Made by a program: the position numbers and the translations under genes
Assembly (NCBI RefSeq): GCF_008831285.2
Contig: NC_045147.1
Span: 520,001-584,000 of the forward strand
Source: Nymphaea colorata
Taxonomy: Eukaryota > Streptophyta > Magnoliopsida > Nymphaeales > Nymphaeaceae
Length of the DNA: 64,000 nucleotides
Direction: 5' to 3'
Part shown: in pieces, positions 36,496-49,850 of the stretch
Layout: the number at the start of each line of letters is the position of its first letter
Numbering within the stretch: position 1 is the stretch's first letter
Notes under the pieces: model-generated
Database searches by the model: none
What the model saw: only the letters and a program-made list of their open reading frames with translations
Told to the model about the DNA's origin: nothing

Positions 36496-37699
36496 GCTCT
36501 TGATTATATACATTCCAATAGCAACAGAGTTCTAAATGACATTAGAATAATTTACAACCATGCAACCTGTAACATGTATCTTTAGTAGGTGCTAGCTCTT
36601 AACAATATGAGCAAACCAAATGCTATTGATGCCTATGGTTCTTCCCTTTATATTGTCATGAATTTGAATTAAGATTTGCAAGACTAACATGATCTGTTGA
36701 TGGAAGCAATCTAACCACCTTTTTCATTCTTCCTGCAGAATTAGAGAACAAACCTTTTAAACAAAAGCCAAGGGATTGATTCATTAGCAGAGTTACTCTG
36801 GTTGTTGAGTCGCAAGACTTATTTAATCCCATTGATAATTGAATTACCTTTTTTCTTGGTTTTCAATGGACCTTTTGATTGCTTAATAAGTGCTCATAAA
36901 GGATCATATGAAGAAAAATCCAGCCCAAAAATCCAAACCCTTAACATCCCTACCAAATGCAGAAACAATATTTATCAAGCCATGATACTTACAGATAGAA
37001 ACCATATCTCTCTCTACTTGTTTTATATGCCTAGCAGCAGTACATGCCACATGCATGGCTCTAACAATGCCATGAGGTACTAGGTAAGCTCATTATGTCT
37101 ACTATCACATGCTTTTCGACCTAAGATAAAATTGGTAGCATCCTTACATGTTTCCTTAGTCCTAATTCAGTTTTATTGGGTTTTAGTCTAGTAAACTTAG
37201 CATTGTGAAACACTGTTCTCTCTAACTATCAGTGGGTCATATGCAATGGCAAGATGATTAGTGCAAGTTGCATAAATTAACATTAAGTTGCCTGATTCCA
37301 GTTTTACTTTCCGTATGTAATTAGCTTTCGTTGCCAATAAGACATGACTCGTTTTTCATGTTCATATGATCATTACTGAAAGCACCTGCAAAAAGCAGGG
37401 GAGAGTGAGCTATTGCGATGCAACAAAAAAATAAAAAATAGAACAAACAAAAAAGCCGATCAACAGGTTCAGTTTCTCTTTGCTTCAGAGTGTGGGCGAG
37501 TAGTCCCTTCAAGAACGGAAATTAAGTAAAGAGAGCGAAAAGGACACAGCTAGAAGGTGCAGAGTTGCTCTGCCATAGTGGGGTGGGCTGTACACGTGCT
37601 CACTGTTTCCACACAGAGCAGCACCACCACCACCACCACCAATGCCAGTACACTTTAGTGAAGCTTCTTCACTACGCTTCAATGCCACAGCTACTGCTG

Positions 37700-37733
<34 letters not shown>

Positions 37734-40700
37734 GATATATGTGTGTGCGCACCACACGTGCAGTAGACCAGGGTGAGACAAAAAGTGGGCATCAGCCCAC
37801 GCGTGGCCGGGCTGCAGTAGGACATCCTGCTGCAGAATCTGATGATCCTTCTCTCCCTTCATTCACTCTCTCTTTCTCTCTAGTGGCAGCCCTATTTCAA
37901 TTTTCTCTTTTTTATTTCTCAAATTCACTTTACGATATTTCCTGAGGATCTCTCTCTCCATGATAGATAACTCAACCTGTTGAGCTGCGTGGCATATATT
38001 ATTCATATCCTCACTTCAATTCTAAATGAAGGTATTCAGGAGTGCTGATTTCGGCAAGTTGTGCGGCGTGTATTAGCCATGTCCTCGGTTTGATTATGGA
38101 GGATGGCATTATGATGATATTGAGGAGTACTGATTTCAATTGAGGAGATTTAAAATATGCCATGGAAGTAATATTAGTTCAAAACCATCACGGAGAGATT
38201 CATCTCCCAAACAGCCTCTATATGATCTTATTGAGAAAATTTAACATGCTACGTTCCTCGCCAGAACACCCAAAAAAGCAAAAAGATTGCTATATCTTTT
38301 GCTGAATCAGAATCCATATTACGGACGACCAATCACTTTATTTCGTAAAGAATAAATTCACTGCATTTAGTGCCTAGAATAGGGTTCTAGCTGTAACACT
38401 CTATGTGGTCGCGTAGGCACATGGCAAGTTGGACCGCATTGAGGAGCAAAGATCCATCGTGGACCCAGATCCAATTCAATCTTTGTCTCGATCATAACAT
38501 TATGTGCAACACCATTGTCCCTTCAGATTCACCTTCTTTTATCTTACATTGGTATCCAACCCCCCATCCACTCCATTGAAACATCACTTTTAGAATTTTC
38601 ACCTACATTGGGATCCAAATCTAAGTGGGCCTCAAATTTATATCCGATGATTTCAATAGGGCCCATCGGGAAGTTGTGTACCCAGCTAGACTTGTTTTTT
38701 TTTTATTTTCCATTTTTTTTTCCATATCGTAGGCTTGTCAAAAATAAGTTCTTAAGTGGGGCCATGGTGAGAAATATATATGGTTGATATCACAGGAGAA
38801 TGGCAGGATTGAGACTTGGCATACGGTCTTCTTCACACCCTTGACATTCCCCTTTTTACCACCCACTTTGCCACCAGGCCGGTGCGCGGGTACTTGACAG
38901 CTTTTTCTCACTGCATGTGCTCTCACAAGAGCCAAAACATCTTTGAGATGCAAGTTTTATATGACTACCAAAGCTTTTTTTATTTCCGACAACTAATCGC
39001 CTTTCAGCAAAAAAAAGTATACAAATGTTAATTTAGATTAAAAAAAGTATTATTTCTTTTAGCAAGAATGTTGAAAATGGAACAAGTTTTGGAAAAAATA
39101 GAAATTAAGAAGAAGAAAAGAAAAGAAAATATCTCATATAATCAAACCTTCCAATCAATTGGTTGAGAACTTTGTTTTTATTTTGGAAAGTAAATAGATG
39201 AGATATACTTGATAAATGAATTTTATTCAACGCGGTGTTACCGATAATTTAAGAAGGATATCTACTTCCAAACAAGAAGAGAACTTCCACTGTCCTAATC
39301 CGTGCATGGTATTTATCCACGTAATATCTGTGGCCAATTCACACCATGCCGACACCTTTAGGTTTGGAGAAAGATTAAATTCGTCTCAATAAATTTGTTC
39401 AACCCAAGTTAGAAGTCTATTACATGAGCCACGAAAAAACGAAATGACACGGACATAGATATGTACTTTGTATATCCACCATCAGTCATTTATTAAAGTA
39501 GGTTGCATAAATCATATACTGTCATGTCAACAGTATTTTTTGATCAAACGACGTATTCCATGTTTAAAGTGACAAGGCATGAATTATTTAATCTAATTAA
39601 TTTAGTGGACAACTCGAAGTAGTTTTTGCAGGTTCCATATTTTTAGTTCACATATTTAGTGTATATGTACGTACGTATGCATAAGGAAGTTAAATCCTGG
39701 CTTTTCACAATCTTAATAACCTAACTCTTAGCCTGCATCCCTTTTTACCTGCCAAGGGGGGAGAGAAAGAGAGAGTGTGTGTGTGTAGGTGTGATGATAC
39801 TGTGAAATAAACACGTGGAAATTTTACTGTTTCCTACTGGTGCAACTCTAAACCTTGAGAGCAAGGGAAAAGAAGGGCCTTTGGCTCTTGTTCGGACGGT
39901 TGGATAAGCCTTCTGCTCACCCAAAAAGTTTATTAGATAGTTTTTAAGGAGATCAGGGACATCCATGCGTCAGAGTACAATTCCCTCAATTGGAAAAACA
40001 GCGTATAGATCACTCTTCTTCCAACCACCATCTCTTTCCATAGACTTCTGCTGATCCAGCTCCTCACTTTAACTAAAGTTTCTTAAGGGATCGGGAAACT
40101 GAGCAAAAAGAAAGAAAGGAATAGATGCGCCTCGTGCACTACTGGTGATGAAGGCAACCTAAGAATCTCCTTTTCGACATGGTGGGTTGTGTGCTCCTCT
40201 GATCACAACATGATACACCAAATTCAAAGGAAGAAGCATCTCATTGTCATGTGAACAATGAAACAGGTGGGCCCTCATTGACACCTTCTGCTGTGGAAAA
40301 TGGTAGTTGCTTGAGTCTTCAGCAACTCATTGTCACCCTCTTTCAACAACAATGTCTATTCATGTACTTAACGTGCATCCCAATTTCAAATTACATAATA
40401 AATGCTGGCTTAAGTCATGTCCACAGATCGTCCTTGAAGGGTTTCTTTCAAAACACCCACTTGTATGTCAAAGTGAGACAAGTTGCACGGTGTGTTTCAG
40501 ATGAAATTCCCCATCACGTGCACTTTCCTGCTTTGAAAGGTGCATAGTGGAATTTGAGCAAGGGGAGAAAATTCTTCTAAATTCACAGATTCGATTTCAA
40601 AACAAGGTATGAGATCCATGCTATTTAAATAAACAAGGAAAATAACTAGAAAGGATCAAAAGTTTGCTTTTCAAATATACAGATTTGATGCTCTAACCAA

Positions 40701-40842
40701 CTTTATGCCACATTACATACAGAAAAAAAAGTGTAGCCAATCAATCTGAAATTGGGTATGATAAAATTCTCTCTGTGTAGAGTTAGAATTGGTTCACTTA
40801 AAGTTTGTAAATTGAAGGAGGTCAGGAATGGCCAAAGATTGA
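36496..40842. other. Long stretch with no recognised gene or transposon
   Basis: This is one of the few parts of the 12-49 kb block where I see no retrotransposon sequence. It holds a (CT)n tract at 37702-37730 inside a GC-richer, pyrimidine-rich segment (about 37560-37930) that resembles plant promoter/5' leader composition. It also holds (GT)n near 39774-39787 and a CTGCAG-type palindrome near 37811-37834. ORFs across 37509-37945 on both strands are low-complexity. No known miRNA sequence was found by eye, and no gene product can be named. Confidence 0.45.
37702..37730. repeat. (CT)n microsatellite
   Basis: About 14 CT dinucleotides in a locally GC-richer segment. Confidence 0.95.
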
Positions 40843-43800
40843 TGTAGAGACCTTTTTGTCAAAATCATTATGTGGGCCTTCATATATCACTAGCAATTTT
40901 GGATGTTATGTGCTATCCAAGAGAAATATCTATAAAATGATCAATTAAATTAATATTTTTGTCATTTTTTATAGTGTGAATTAATTTTTATATGTGCAAA
41001 TGCCTGTATGTAATTTGCATTCTATGATGGGGCGAATCTAAAATTAAACTTACCATAAAATGTAGTGGTCCCTTACTTCATACGTAGAGAAGAATATAAT
41101 TTTCAGGAATTTCTCTTCCATATCAAAGAGAAATTACTACGTAGAGAGCTTGGAAGATCCTGCCCCTAATCCTGCCATCACTTTCATCAAGATGAATTCA
41201 AGTCTATTGCATTGTTTTTCGAGGATTCGGCATGAACATGTATTGTTTTTTAGAATATTCATTTCTAACATGTAGTATTAGAGCCATTGTTTACTGCTGA
41301 ATCATTGAATGCATGCTTGAATATTCTTTCCTTCTTTCATGTATGAAATTGGGTTCTCTCTCATACTGCATCTTTCTCCATCCTTGTTGCATGTCAGGCG
41401 CAAACGAGCTTCAGATATTTCAGAACTGATTCATATTGATGTTTGTGATTGATTTTCTATTGAAATGAGCAATAATATTTTATCACATTCATAGATGATC
41501 ATTCTTGTTGTAATTACATGTATCTAAGTGATGAGAAATCTTCGTCCTCAAATGTATTCAAATCGTTTAAGGCCCAAGTTAAAAACCAACTCAGCAAAAT
41601 AATTAAAGCCATCAAATCTGGCCATAGTGGTGAGTACTATTACAGGTTTGATGGACCATGAGAACAATGCCCAAAGCCTTTTGCTAAGTTCTTAAAGAAA
41701 AGTGGTATAGTTCCTCATTATACCATCAGCTACTCATAGAATGAATCATGTAGCTGAGAGATAAAATATGACTCTAATAGATATGGTAAGAAATATGATT
41801 AATCACCTTGTCAGAGTCATTTTGGAGAAAAACATTAAAAACTATAACTTGCATTCTATACAGGGTACCAATTAAAGCAGCAATCAAAACCTCAAATGAA
41901 TTATGGACATGCAAAGGGATTACTATGAGACATTTTTATACATGAGGATGTCTAGTTGAGGCAAGACCATACAAGCCGAATGAAAAGAAATTGGACCATA
42001 GGCTAGATAGTTGTTATTTTGTTGGAAGCTTTGAAAGATTTAGGGGTTACAAGTTTTATACCTAACTAACAAACCATTCTTTTAGACGGGAAATGCCTAT
42101 TTCTTTGAGAATGTTGAGTTTAGCAGATGTGATAAGGTTAGAACCATTTTCTTTGATGAGGAACTTGAGTTTCAAATCTCAAGAATAGATAGATTGTATG
42201 AATAAGGAAATTAAGTCCATAATAAATAATGTTGTTGGGACATTGTCCCATTACCTGAAGGTGTAAAGTCTATTAGTTGCAAATGTATATTTAAAATCAA
42301 GGGATTCATTAGGTAACATCAAAAGATATAAAACATGTCATATTGCAAAGGGATTGACTTAGAAAGAAGACAATGATTATATGGGTTCTTTCTCTCCAAA
42401 TTCATTTGAAAGACTCTTTTAAGGTTATTATAAAGCGAATAGCTCATTTTGATCTAGAGTTGTATCAAATTGATGTTACAACAACATTTCTTAATGGAAA
42501 TATTGATAGGACTATATATATTGTGCAATTAGAAAACTTTGTTTCAATAGAGGCAAAGAAAATGGTAAGCAAACTTAAGAAATCCTTGTGGTAAAAGTCA
42601 AGCTTTTTGTCAGTTGCATTATAAATTTAGGCTGTGGTTTCATTTGGCTTTGAAACCAATATGGTTGATGAATGTATGTACCATAAATTTAATAGGCGTA
42701 AATTCATCTTCTTAGTTTTATATATTCATAAAAATATTGTTTTCCAACAATAATGTAGGTTTACTATATGAAACCAAGAGATTGTATCGACAAAGATTTA
42801 AATGACAGATATTGGTGATGCCTCATTTTATGATAGGGATTTTGATATTTCATGTTATTTTTTTATGTGTTATTAGATTATCGCAAAAAGCTTACACTGA
42901 TAAGGTACTTCAAAGATATAATATGAAAATTTGTAAGTCAAGAGATACCCTTGTTGCAAAAAGCAACAAGTTTAGTCTCCACCAGTACCCAAAAATGAAG
43001 TTGAAACTAATAGATGGAAAGGATTCCCTACACATCTATTGTGGGGCGTCTGATGTGTGCTCAGGTCTATACTCATTCATATATTACATATATAGTTGGA
43101 ATGTTGGGTAGACATCTGAGCAATTTTGGCATAGATCAATGAAGAGAAACCAAAAGGATAATGTGGTGCATATAAAGAGTAAATGATTTCATGCTCACAT
43201 ATTGAAAGTTAGATTAGTTGAAAATCATTGAGTATTCATATTCTGACTTTGTTGGATACCAAGATAGTCATAAGTTCACTTTGGGTTATATATATACATA
43301 TGTTGGTTAGAGGAGGTATAACATGAAAAAGTGTTAACCAAAAAGTTGTAGCTACTTTCATCATAGCTGCTGAATTCACAACATGTTATGAGACATCCAA
43401 CCATACATTATGGTTGTAGAATTCATAACATATTATGAAGTATCTAATCATGCATTATAATTTCAAAATTTTGTTACGGATTTGTACATTGTGAACGTTG
43501 TTCATAGACCACTAAGATGACAATAATTCAATAAATCAATGTTTTAACAACAATCATAGTTTTTGTCATATCGACATTAAGTTTCTAGTTATTAAAGAAG
43601 TAATATAGAATGGTTAACTGCCTTTAGATAACATTAAAATATGCTCCATCATTGATGTGCTCACTAAAGGTTTAGCATCCAATGTTTTTCATGAGTATAT
43701 ATTGTTACTCATGTGAGTGTTTTGTCACTTGATGATGCATTGGTTTAGTATAAGTTTGTATCTTAATTATTCTTATGCAATAGAGACATTAAAGTTTCTG

Positions 43801-44554
43801 CATAATACAATTTTAAGTTCTTTAGTTCGATTTTATACTTGTCAATTTTTTATCTTCATAAGGGATTAAAATATAACCAATTGAAAATAGATATGTTATG
43901 ATCATGTTGCATGTAATTTTCAAGCTACACATCTGTATATGATCTATGTCATTGATTATATTAACATTTGTAATCACTGAATTATTCAAAATGTAGGGAA
44001 AACCATTTAGGTTTATGTTAATATGATCATGGACAAGATTAGTGGAAATGATATGTAATAAAATAGCATTTTAGAGCTCATAAGGTTTCCCTATAATGTA
44101 GGGTTGTATAATGACATATTTAGCTCAAGAGGAATATTATTAGAATTATTTTATGGGCCTTCATATATCATTAGAAATTTCGAATATTCTCTATACTGTC
44201 TAAGAAGAACCATAAAGAGACTAATTAAGTTGGATATTTTGTCATTTTATATGGCATAAGGTCATTTTTATGTGTACATGCATATACGTAAGTTTAGATT
44301 TTATGGTAGACTGAATCTGAAATTAGTCTTAATATAAATGATACTAGTCCCCCAGGTTATACGTAAAGGAGAACAAAATTTTCTGGGTTTCATCTTTCCT
44401 ATATGAAAGAAACTACATATCACATAGAGGCTTCGAAAGATCCTACTGTCACTTTCATCAAGATAGGTTCAAGTATGCTTCTGCTTCGATCGGCATTATT
44501 GTTTGACATTTCGACATGAACATATATTGTTTTCTAGAATATTTGGTTTTAACA
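40843..44554 (+). mobile_element. Ty1/copia retrotransposon (plus) with both LTRs, defective
   Basis: The 5' LTR spans about 40843-41270 and the 3' LTR about 44137-44554. They share, for example, GGGCCTTCATATATCA, CACTTTCATCAAGAT and a CATGAACAT..TATTGTTTT end, with many substitutions. The primer site TAGTATTAGAGCCA (41273-41286) is a variant of the Met-tRNA type. Integrase remnants lie near 41400-42180. Reverse transcriptase is recognisable at 42373-42594 (IAHFDLELYQIDVTTTFLNG and KMVSKLKKSLW), with a downstream block at 42890-43030 (YTDKVLQRYNMKICKS). Stops interrupt every domain. At 3.7 kb it is shorter than a typical copia, so internal deletions are likely. The LTR ends are approximate. 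Confidence 0.82.
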
Positions 44555-44677
44555 TTTCCTTCACATGCAAACATTATATGAGGATTTTGCCCTAAGAAAA
44601 GAACTAAGCATAGCCAACATGCATCTCTATATAAAAAAAGGCTTTCACACATCCAAACAACCCTAAATGTTTTATTC

Positions 44678-47600
44678 TGTCACCATAAAAAAGAGATTGA
44701 CTCGACTTTACTTACAAGGTGCCTGAAGGCTCATACAAGATCCTCATGATGAACATCCAAAGCAAGGAATTCTAAATATGATACTTAGACTGGTAGGAGG
44801 GTACTCTCTTACAAGTGAACAGACATATACAAATGGGCCTTGTAAATAAAAGAAACATTATACAGACACAAACACATCGGAACATGCTTCCCCTTCAAAT
44901 TATACGCTGTCCTCGACACCAACTGCACCGTGGTATATCCAGATTCCTTTTGGGTAGCGTTGCTTCATCCTGAACACATACTCCCATGTTGGCTACTCCA
45001 CATGCACCTACTTGATAAAATACTTCTTTGGCTCGCTAAGATAGTTGATTTTAGGCTGACAAAATAAAATCAACTACTCCATTTGCACCATAATAGAATG
45101 TTTGCTCACTCAATTTTTCTGGTTTGCACTGACAAAATGCCACAAGTACTACTCCAACAAGGCAATGATATGCTATGTCTAGTCGTGTATCTATGGGTGA
45201 AAACTGGTGAAAAATAGCAAGTCTAAACTGAACAATCGCCAAAACTTGCCTGTGATGCGAGCATTGCAATCACTCATAGTGCTCTTTGGCATGCCCTAGT
45301 GCTTCACTGTATTCTTCACAAAAACTCCACCATCTTAACCACAAAATAGAACTGAAGTTGTTTACTTTTGGGAGCTCACATTGAATCCATGGAGAGACTT
45401 TTCCATGGATGCTCTGAAATACGTTGTGGTTCTAAGAGGCCGGTGGTTTCTGTCCGACCCCTATCTTGTTGACAGATGAAACACATCTTCACATATGTCT
45501 CGACATCATCCCACATCCACGACCAATAATAGCCCATATTCAGTGAGTACTAGGGTCTGGTCATGGTTAGGGTGGCCAACCCATAATGTGTCATGACACT
45601 TCTTTAAGAGCTCTTGTCGAAGGTTGTCCCACATTGGCATGAATACACATCCGTCTTTAATGAGGAGAAGTCTGTCATATAGCCAGAACTTCTGCATCTT
45701 CCCTGCTTCGACCAAGGCCACCAAGTGTTGTGCCATTGGGTCATGTTGCAGCCCTTCACGAACATGCTCGAGGAGTGCATCCTCCAATTGTACTTCAGAA
45801 GCCTCCGCCCGAGTTGCTGCAAGTTCTACATTTTGAATCAACACCTCAGCAACAATGTTGGCCTTTTCTGCCTTGTAATCTAAAGCAAACTCAAACTCTA
45901 CCAAGAATTCCTGCCAATGGGCCTGCTTTGGGGACAGCTTCTTCTACGCTTAAAAAGAGCTTGTAGCTATATTGTCTATTTTCACAACAAACTGAGTTTC
46001 CAGTAAATAATGCCTCTATATGCGAAGGCAATGCACAATAGCAGTCATCTCTTTCTCATGCGTAGTATAGTGTCTCTCTGCCTCCTTCAGTTTTTGGCTC
46101 TTATAAGTGATCAAAATGACCATTTTGAATCAACACTTCATTGATGGCAAAATTGGAAGTGTTTATGTGGACTTCAAAATGTTTCAAGTGGTGGAACAAC
46201 TTAAGCACAGACTCTCGCACAAGAGCTCTCTTCAAAGCTTTAAAAGCATCGTAGGCAAACTCTGTCCATACCCAGATCATGTTTTTCTTAAGCAAGCCAG
46301 TGAAAGGAACAACAATCAAAGAGTACCCTTGATGAACCGCCTATAGTAATTGACCGATCCAAGGAAGAACTACATTTCAAGCACGGTAGTTGGCAGCTTT
46401 CATTCCTAAATGGCTCTTACCTTCTTTAGATCTATTTGTGGCTCTTTGTGTCCGACAACATGGCCAGAAAGCTGATCTTATGTTGGCCAAAGAGACTTCC
46501 TTTTTTTCATGTAGGTCGACAATTGGAGCCCCATCTACAAGTGACAAACATGCTCCTCCATGTTGCTGCTAAGGACCACTATATCATCAAGATAGACCAC
46601 CACGAACTTGTCAATGTACAAGCATAAGATCATGTTTATCAATGTTGAGAAGGTATTGATCAACCTGAATGGCATGACTAAGAATTCATAAGCTCCATAA
46701 CAAATTATATAAGTGGTCTTTAGTTCATCTTCTTCTGCAATTCTGACCTGCCAGTAACCCGAACGAATGTCCTATTTCGAGGAGATTTGTGCATTGCCTA
46801 ACCAATCGAACAAGTTAGCAATATATGTGAAAGGGTATTTGTTCTTGATTGTTACCTTGTTCATGCATGGTACTCCCCACATAGTCGTTTTTAGTTACCA
46901 TGCTTTATTTGAAACAACACAAGGGCTCCAAATGGTGCGTCCATATGAAAAGAAACCAAGGTTGGTGGCCTAGTTCTAGGAACCAGTTTAATTTGATGAT
47001 CAACTTCTCGCTTCAGTGGTAATCACCTTGGTAATTCAGGTGGTATTACTTCCTGAAACTCTTTCAATAAATGAACTAGGATTAGCGAAAGAACAACTGG
47101 CATGGATTCTACTTCGGCACAAATGGACACAAGGAACGTCTGCTTTTTGTGCCTCATGCCTTTCTTTAGCTGCATGGCTAACAACATAGAAGATGACTTT
47201 CCACTAGCAAAGTAGCAGTGCACCCTGTGAGCAATCTACCCCATCAATGTCAATGAATTGAATCTTGACAACATCATAACGTTTTAACTTCGAAGGAACT
47301 CCAGACCAAGAATCACCTTGAAATCATTTAAAGGAACAACTGAGAAGCTTGTAGTGGCAACCCAACTCTGATTTGGATGGCTATATGCTTTGCTTCTTCA
47401 AGGATGGGTTTGGCCATAGAGTTCACTACCTTTAGGGTTCTCTATCTAGGCTCGAGCTTCAAACCTAATCACTCTGCCTCTTTTTTTGAAACGAATTTGT
47501 GTATTGCCCCTGCGTCTACCATACCTACAATAGACTTTCCCTGCAGAGTAATGTCCAAATACATTAGCTCTTTATTCATCATCATATTGATGTCATTCGG

Positions 47601-49225
47601 CTTTGGACAACATTGAGCATCTAAACTGGCCCCATCCGCGACTGTGTTTCTTCGACCTCATCATCAATAACTTTGTGGCATTGACCTACCTGTCGTCTTC
47701 TGTAAGGTGCTTTGGATATTGTCTGGCTACATGCCTATCTCCACAGAACCAACAAGCCATAACTTTACCTTGGTCATTGTTGTTCTTGTGAAAGAAAGGT
47801 TTCTTTTCGAATTGGTGTTGGGCCGACAACTCGCCTCCATTATCCCATCGGTCCTCATTCTTTCCTCTATAGTCAGATTACTTTGAGGACTTGAAGGTGT
47901 TAGCATAGTTCTTGCATTAGGTATCGGTCAAACGCTCTACCGCCACATAAGCATCATTCAAGGTCTCTAAATTACCTCTTTCCACTTCGAATTTTGCCTA
48001 TGGCTAAAGTTCCAAAACAAAACAGTCAAGTTTATCCTCTTCATAACAGGTACGTCCAACATGAGTTTCTGGTTGGTCCTCACATAGTCTTGCAAGGATC
48101 CTATGTGCTTCAATTCACCCACCATCCAATAGGCCTGCCATCTTGCATTTGAGGGCTTGAAGTAATTGCTCAACTCTCTAAAAAGTCATCGAATGTATTG
48201 ATTTTGCAGATCTCCTTTTTTATGTCAAGCTATTTTTGCCTCCACCAAGCAACAGTGCCCCTTCCAAATGACAATGTTGTGGTCTTAACCTAGAGGTCAT
48301 CTTTCACAACGCTCTGTAGATCCAAGTAGAATTCCTCTTGGAATAAAAAGTTATCGATCAACCGGCTATCTCGGTCTCCATTATATTTTGCTAGTCTTTG
48401 AATGTCGACCTTTGATTGTCATCACTACCACTCTTTGAAACGTCACTACAAAGTGTGGTTGTTTGCTTGACGTTCCTTAACTTCACCTTGTAGTGTGGTC
48501 ACTATGTCATAAAGTGAGTGACCTATTCATGACCACAAGTTCAGCCCATCATTTCTGAATAGTCTTCATTTCGTCCCTCAATTCCTCGAAGGACTCAATT
48601 GCATTAACCAATGCTTCCTCATGTCTAGTTAGGTCGGCAACCAACTTGTTTAAATTTCTGTCGAGTCTTCCTAACCATGGGATGTGCCCATATCGTCAAA
48701 ATGGGCCACTCTCCTACCCTTTGCGCTTCGCAAATTATATTGAGCCGTCAGGATATCCTCCTCAATTACCGCTTGTCGGCGTGTTGCTCTACAACTCCTC
48801 TCCAACTGTTTTCCCAACTTTAGATAAGCGTAACTCTTATACCAGTTGTCACGGTACGACTGTTCTATAGCCCATGCGGTACGACAATCCTTCTAACCGC
48901 CACAAGCTTAAAGGGATGTGCAAGTTCATATATAACTTAAAAATAAAGAGTGCGTAAAAAAAACAACGGACACAAAGAGGAGAAGAACTTGCAAAGAGTT
49001 GTTTCATTCACTTAGAAAGCTAGAAAGCTAATACATCACAAAAGAGAGTAAGCGAAGAGATTGACTCGACTTTACTTACATGAATGCCTCAAGGCTCATA
49101 CAGGTCCTCATATCGAACACTCAAAACAAAAAATCCCAAACATGACACTTGAACCGGTAGGAATCGACTCCCTTACGAACAAGCATATACATATAAACCT
49201 TGTAAAAAAAAAAAGACCATAAGCT
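44678..49225 (-). mobile_element. Ty3/gypsy chromovirus-like retrotransposon, minus strand, defective
   Basis: The 5' LTR is on the right (about 48847-49225) and the 3' LTR on the left (44678 to about 44886). They share GAGATTGACTCGACTTTACT and the rest of that block, and both begin TGTCAC on the plus strand. The left copy lacks about 200 bp. The primer site, read on the minus strand, is TGGTATAAGAG (48834-48844). In minus-strand order: gag (48173-47967, GELKHIGSLQDYVR); a zinc knuckle CWFCGDRHVARQY near 47750; protease VDAGAIHKF near 47500; reverse transcriptase/RNase H (46319-46101; 45904-45820, EFALDYKAEKANIVAEVL); and an integrase zinc-binding block (LLKKCHDTLWVGHPN). Near 44930-45040 a chromodomain-like end, PTWEYVFRMKQRYPKG, follows. 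The frames are broken throughout. Confidence 0.85.
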
Positions 49226-49768
49226 TACCAACCAAATTACAGGAAAAGGGACTACACCAAGAAATTAAAGGTCGATAGCATCTAATAATTTGCTCCAAAA
49301 CTGATCAGTCTTTGAACGTGATTGGTGGTGGTTAATGACATCAACAATTGATCCTCAAAAAAAATGCCAAGGCAATCTTATCCATGCAGAATTCTGGAAT
49401 TTTCAGACACACTGAAATATTTGGGTGCCAGTGGAATTTTGAAAGGAAATGAAAATTTTGTTTAATTACTGGTCCTGAAAATGTTAAATTTCAACCAAAG
49501 ATCAAAAGCTTCCAGTTTCTCAATAATATGTGCGCTGGCCACATGCATGCAAAGGTCTGGATCTGATGTCGTAAAGACAACCATATTTATTGAACGATTC
49601 CATCATTCATCAGACCTAACCATCCAGCAAGAATACAGATGATCAAGCTAGCAGCATACTCCTGTCTCTGCACGGTGGAGAATAGTTATTCGTGTTGTAC
49701 AAAAACTCCCGCTAATGGGGTTCCTTAACTAATAGCATTTCATTCCACGTAAAGGCACAAATCAAAGA
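49226..49768. other. 3' flank of the omega-amidase gene
   Basis: Short segment between the gypsy LTR and the stop codon at 49769-49771. It should hold the 3' UTR of the minus-strand gene, but I cannot fix a poly(A) site. Confidence 0.4.
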
Positions 49769-49850
49769 CTACTCAGTTTCCCTTAATCTGCAAATGTCAA
49801 CAAGTTGATACAAATCTCCACGCCTTTGCTTCTCCAGAGGAAGGCTCATT
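49769..49850 (-). CDS. Omega-amidase last exon h
   Basis: Completes an Arg codon, then encodes [20 protein letters not shown] and RLRETE followed by TAG at 49771-49769. Acceptor GTTGCAG after an 89-bp intron. Confidence 0.94.

Noticed and set aside
37509-37945. Possible miRNA precursor: AGAATCTGATGATCC near 37835 recalls miR172, and a GTGCTCACT word near 37597 recalls miR156*
   Set aside because: Several mismatches to either miRNA, and no matching opposite arm at the right distance.
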